A stretch of 6,494 nt of DNA from Verrucomicrobiota bacterium (GTDB taxonomy: Bacteria > Verrucomicrobiota > Verrucomicrobiia > Methylacidiphilales > Verrucolacustridaceae), in the NCBI GenBank assembly GCA_010024525.1, contig RGGS01000076.1, positions 1-6,494 on the forward strand, in the 5' to 3' direction. Position numbers and translations under genes: made by a program. The notes beneath the pieces are model-generated. The model did not search any database. It worked only from the letters and a program-made list of their open reading frames with translations, and was not told where the DNA came from. Positions 5,032 through 6,494 of the stretch are shown one piece after another (within the stretch, counting starts at the first letter, position 1; each line of letters begins with the position of its first letter).

Positions 5032-5877
5032 TTAATAGATGACTTGATCACCCACTTCAATTGCCTGAGCGGGAGTTCCCGGGATCAGGTCAGCCACCGA
5101 GGTGGTGGCATCCACGGAGACCACCCTTAACTTGCCGATCATTTTCTCCCCCCGGTAAATCACCATGCTAAGTCCCTCGACCACTTGATCGTTCTTGCCT
5201 AGGTCCAGGATCACGAAGTTCCAGGTTGGATTGACCGCGACTATTTTGCCGGAAAGTGAAATGGACTTGGTGGCTCCCGGGCGCCGCATCTCTTCGCCCT
5301 CCCGCAACTTTTTCAACTCGGCTTCCATCTTGTCCTTGGCCGAAGCCAGCAGCTTGTTTTCACTTTCAGCGACCTTCACTTTTTCTGAAAGATCGCCGAT
5401 TTCCGAAAATAGCTCGGCGGGCTTCTTGCCCTTAAGCTCATCGGTATAGGTTTGTAGCTGCTCTTGGGTGACCTTGAGTTTTGAGTTGGTGGAATCCAAG
5501 TCGCTTTTGGTGGAGGTTAAATCCTTGTCCAACTTTTCGGCCTTGAGTGAAAGCTCCTGATTTTTTGCCTGCGCGTCCGTCAAATCCGACTTGGTTTTAT
5601 CGAGGGTCGTTTTGGTTGATTTTAAGTCCTCGCTAGTCGCCCCCCAGCTTTCTCCTGCTTTCCCGACCGTGGTTGCCGGCTCCGCCTCGTTTTCGAGGAA
5701 GTTGGCGGTGTATTGCAAACCTAGGCCGGGGAATTTACCGCCTTGCAGGCTGGATTCCACGGCCCGCAACTGCTGGCTAAAGCGCGTTTTGGATTCCATG
5801 ACCATGAAAGCCAGGCCTGCGGTGGCGAGGGATAAGGCCACCGAGCCTCCCAAACTTAGTTTTCCTGCGATCGTCAT
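5032..5877 (-). CDS. Membrane-anchored coiled-coil protein with C-terminal beta domain
   Basis: The 281-residue product has an N-terminal membrane anchor (about 8-27, GSVALSLATAGLAFMVM). A linker follows, then a long Lys/Asp/Ser/Thr-rich coiled coil (about 80-197) with repeats such as DLKSTKTTLDKTKSDL and KLDKDLTSTKSDLDSTNSKL. The C-terminal module of about 78 residues (204-281) reads ISLSGKIVAVNPTWNFVILDLG, then GLSMVIYRGEKMIGKLRVVSV and ends IEVGDQVIY. That is the pattern of a small beta-barrel such as the C-terminal domain of FlgT. Topology predicts most of the protein in the periplasm, an architecture resembling MreC, though I see no MreC sequence signature. ATG 5877 is preferred, because the longer frame to 6075 reads the NYN gene out of frame and adds residues without domain character. 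The lipoprotein gene follows 6 nt downstream. Function is unknown; a cell-envelope scaffold is the best guess. Confidence 0.85.
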   Translation of the reverse strand: MTIAGKLSLGGSVALSLATAGLAFMVMESKTRFSQQLRAVESSLQGGKFPGLGLQYTANFLENEAEPATTVGKAGESWGATSEDLKSTKTTLDKTKSDLTDAQAKNQELSLKAEKLDKDLTSTKSDLDSTNSKLKVTQEQLQTYTDELKGKKPAELFSEIGDLSEKVKVAESENKLLASAKDKMEAELKKLREGEEMRRPGATKSISLSGKIVAVNPTWNFVILDLGKNDQVVEGLSMVIYRGEKMIGKLRVVSVDATTSVADLIPGTPAQAIEVGDQVIY

Positions 5878-5898
5878 GGTGCTTGTCTGGGGCAAGAC

Positions 5899-5928
5899 TT
5901 CCCCATCCCCTGAAAATCCCAAGGGGAA
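5899..5928 (-). other. C/G-tract inverted repeat in the leader of the membrane coiled-coil gene
   Basis: In the 91-nt gap between the NYN stop and ATG 5877, TCCCCT (5906-5911) can pair with AGGGGA (5922-5927) over a 10-nt loop. TTCCCC (5899-5904) can instead pair with GGGGAA (5923-5928), so the two structures exclude each other. A further GGGG at 5889-5892 could pair with CCCC at 5901-5904. No U-tract follows, so it does not look like a terminator. The rest of the gap shows no clear promoter. Confidence 0.3.
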
Positions 5929-5968
5929 TTGGTGTTTTTGTTCTGCAGTTATTGGCAGGAGTGCGAAT

Positions 5969-6442
5969 TTATGTGAGTTTCTTTTTCCGCTCCCGCGACA
6001 GGGCTTCTTCGATTTCACGTTCCGCGGCCAGAAGTTCATTTTGCAACCAGTCCGGAGAAAAGCCAAAAGCCCCAAGGGATTCCACGGCAGTCATTTCCGC
6101 ATGGTCGGCCGTCACGACCCCAATTTCCCCCCGTCCCGAATGGACCTGCACAATCCTCTCGATGACACTGTCGGCAGTTTGCCCGGCGGAGGCGTAGAGA
6201 ATCGCCATGGAATCATGGGGCCTTTCATCCTTACCGCCCCGCTGCCCGTCAAACACCAGCGTGACTTTCCATTTTCCTGAATCATGCAGGCGGGAGAGTT
6301 GGCGAATCAGTTCTTCGCGGGCGGAGGCGGGTTTTCGGGAGTGGAGTTGCCTGAGATCGGGCCAAGCGTGGATCACGCTGTGGCCATCCACCAGGAGGTA
6401 GCGGGGCGCGGGCTCCGTAGAGGGCCGCGCGGTTCGACTCAT
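5969..6442 (-). CDS. NYN-domain ribonuclease, YacP/Rae1-like
   Basis: The 157-residue product is a single NYN (PIN-like) domain. Four acidic residues sit at the expected places: D19 in YLLVDGHSVIHAW (15-27), D65 in VTLVFDG (60-66), D91 in YASAGQTADSVIERIV (83-98), and D113 in GVVTADHAE (108-116). These residues coordinate metal in PIN-like nucleases. The closest known protein is Bacillus subtilis YacP/Rae1, a ribosome-associated endoribonuclease. The family assignment is strong; ribosome association here is inferred. The C-terminus is a charged helix ending in RERKKKLT. The ATG at 6442 overlaps the stop of the upstream gene (ATGA), which fixes the start and implies co-transcription. The membrane coiled-coil gene begins 91 nt downstream. 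Confidence 0.9.
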   Translation of the reverse strand: MSRTARPSTEPAPRYLLVDGHSVIHAWPDLRQLHSRKPASAREELIRQLSRLHDSGKWKVTLVFDGQRGGKDERPHDSMAILYASAGQTADSVIERIVQVHSGRGEIGVVTADHAEMTAVESLGAFGFSPDWLQNELLAAEREIEEALSRERKKKLT

Positions 6443-6494
6443 CCCGCGGCGGGTTTTGTGCCTCCGGCCTTCTTGGCTTCCTTCTTTCGTTTCA
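6439..6494 (-). CDS. C-terminal tail of an unidentified gene (partial)
   Basis: On the - strand a frame enters at the window edge, reads KRKKEAKKAGGTKPAAG and stops with TGA at 6441-6439. It overlaps the NYN ATG by ATGA. A Lys/Ala-rich tail of this sort is common at the ends of RNA- or ribosome-binding proteins, but 17 residues are too few to identify it. The overlap makes it very likely a real co-transcribed gene. Confidence 0.6.
   Translation of the reverse strand, partial: KRKKEAKKAGGTKPAAG

Noticed and set aside
5591..6280. 229-codon + frame opposite the coiled-coil and NYN genes
   Set aside because: It spans the NYN and coiled-coil genes antisense and has no recognisable features; both opposing products have clear domains.

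Overview
This window is a compact bacterial chromosomal segment of moderately high GC with short intergenic gaps. There are no phage, insertion-sequence, CRISPR or rRNA signals. Family content suggests a Gram-negative member of the PVC group, most likely Verrucomicrobiota. The hints are several bactofilins including a zinc-ribbon fusion, a short outer-membrane-type lipoprotein paired with a membrane coiled-coil protein, and a YacP-like NYN nuclease. That placement is inference from gene content, not a database result.

Left part (1-1631, + strand): the window opens inside a tRNA-Lys(CUU) gene lacking only its first five bases. It is followed closely by mscL (large-conductance mechanosensitive channel), a short bactofilin whose start lies inside the mscL 3' end, and a second bactofilin whose N-terminus carries two four-cysteine zinc ribbons and a basic linker. 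The two bactofilin genes overlap by ATGA. The cluster ends at a good hairpin-plus-U-tract terminator at 1589-1631.

Middle-left (1625-2225, - strand): a third, canonical bactofilin converges on the same terminator. Its most plausible start gives the MF-x-R N-terminus seen in membrane-targeted bactofilins. It is preceded by a possible 34-codon leader ORF with the best Shine-Dalgarno sequence in the window, whose stop lies 2 nt before the bactofilin ATG.

Middle (2233-4817, + strand): a small unrecognised protein, a GT-B-like glycosyltransferase-family protein, and aspartate-semialdehyde dehydrogenase (asd), which feeds lysine, threonine, methionine and diaminopimelate synthesis. They are collinear with short gaps and could be co-transcribed.

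Right part (4833-6494, - strand, read right to left): the lysine-rich C-terminal tail of an unidentified gene overlaps by ATGA a YacP/Rae1-like NYN-domain ribonuclease. Then come an inner-membrane coiled-coil protein with a C-terminal small beta domain and, 6 nt later, a 62-residue lipoprotein. asd and the lipoprotein gene converge with only 19 nt between them.

Taken together, much of the window concerns the envelope and cell shape: a tension-gated channel, three different bactofilins, a glycosyltransferase, a diaminopimelate-branch enzyme and a membrane/lipoprotein pair. The most unusual points are the mscL-bactofilin-(zinc ribbon)-bactofilin overlapping operon and the putative coupled leader ORF before the third bactofilin.
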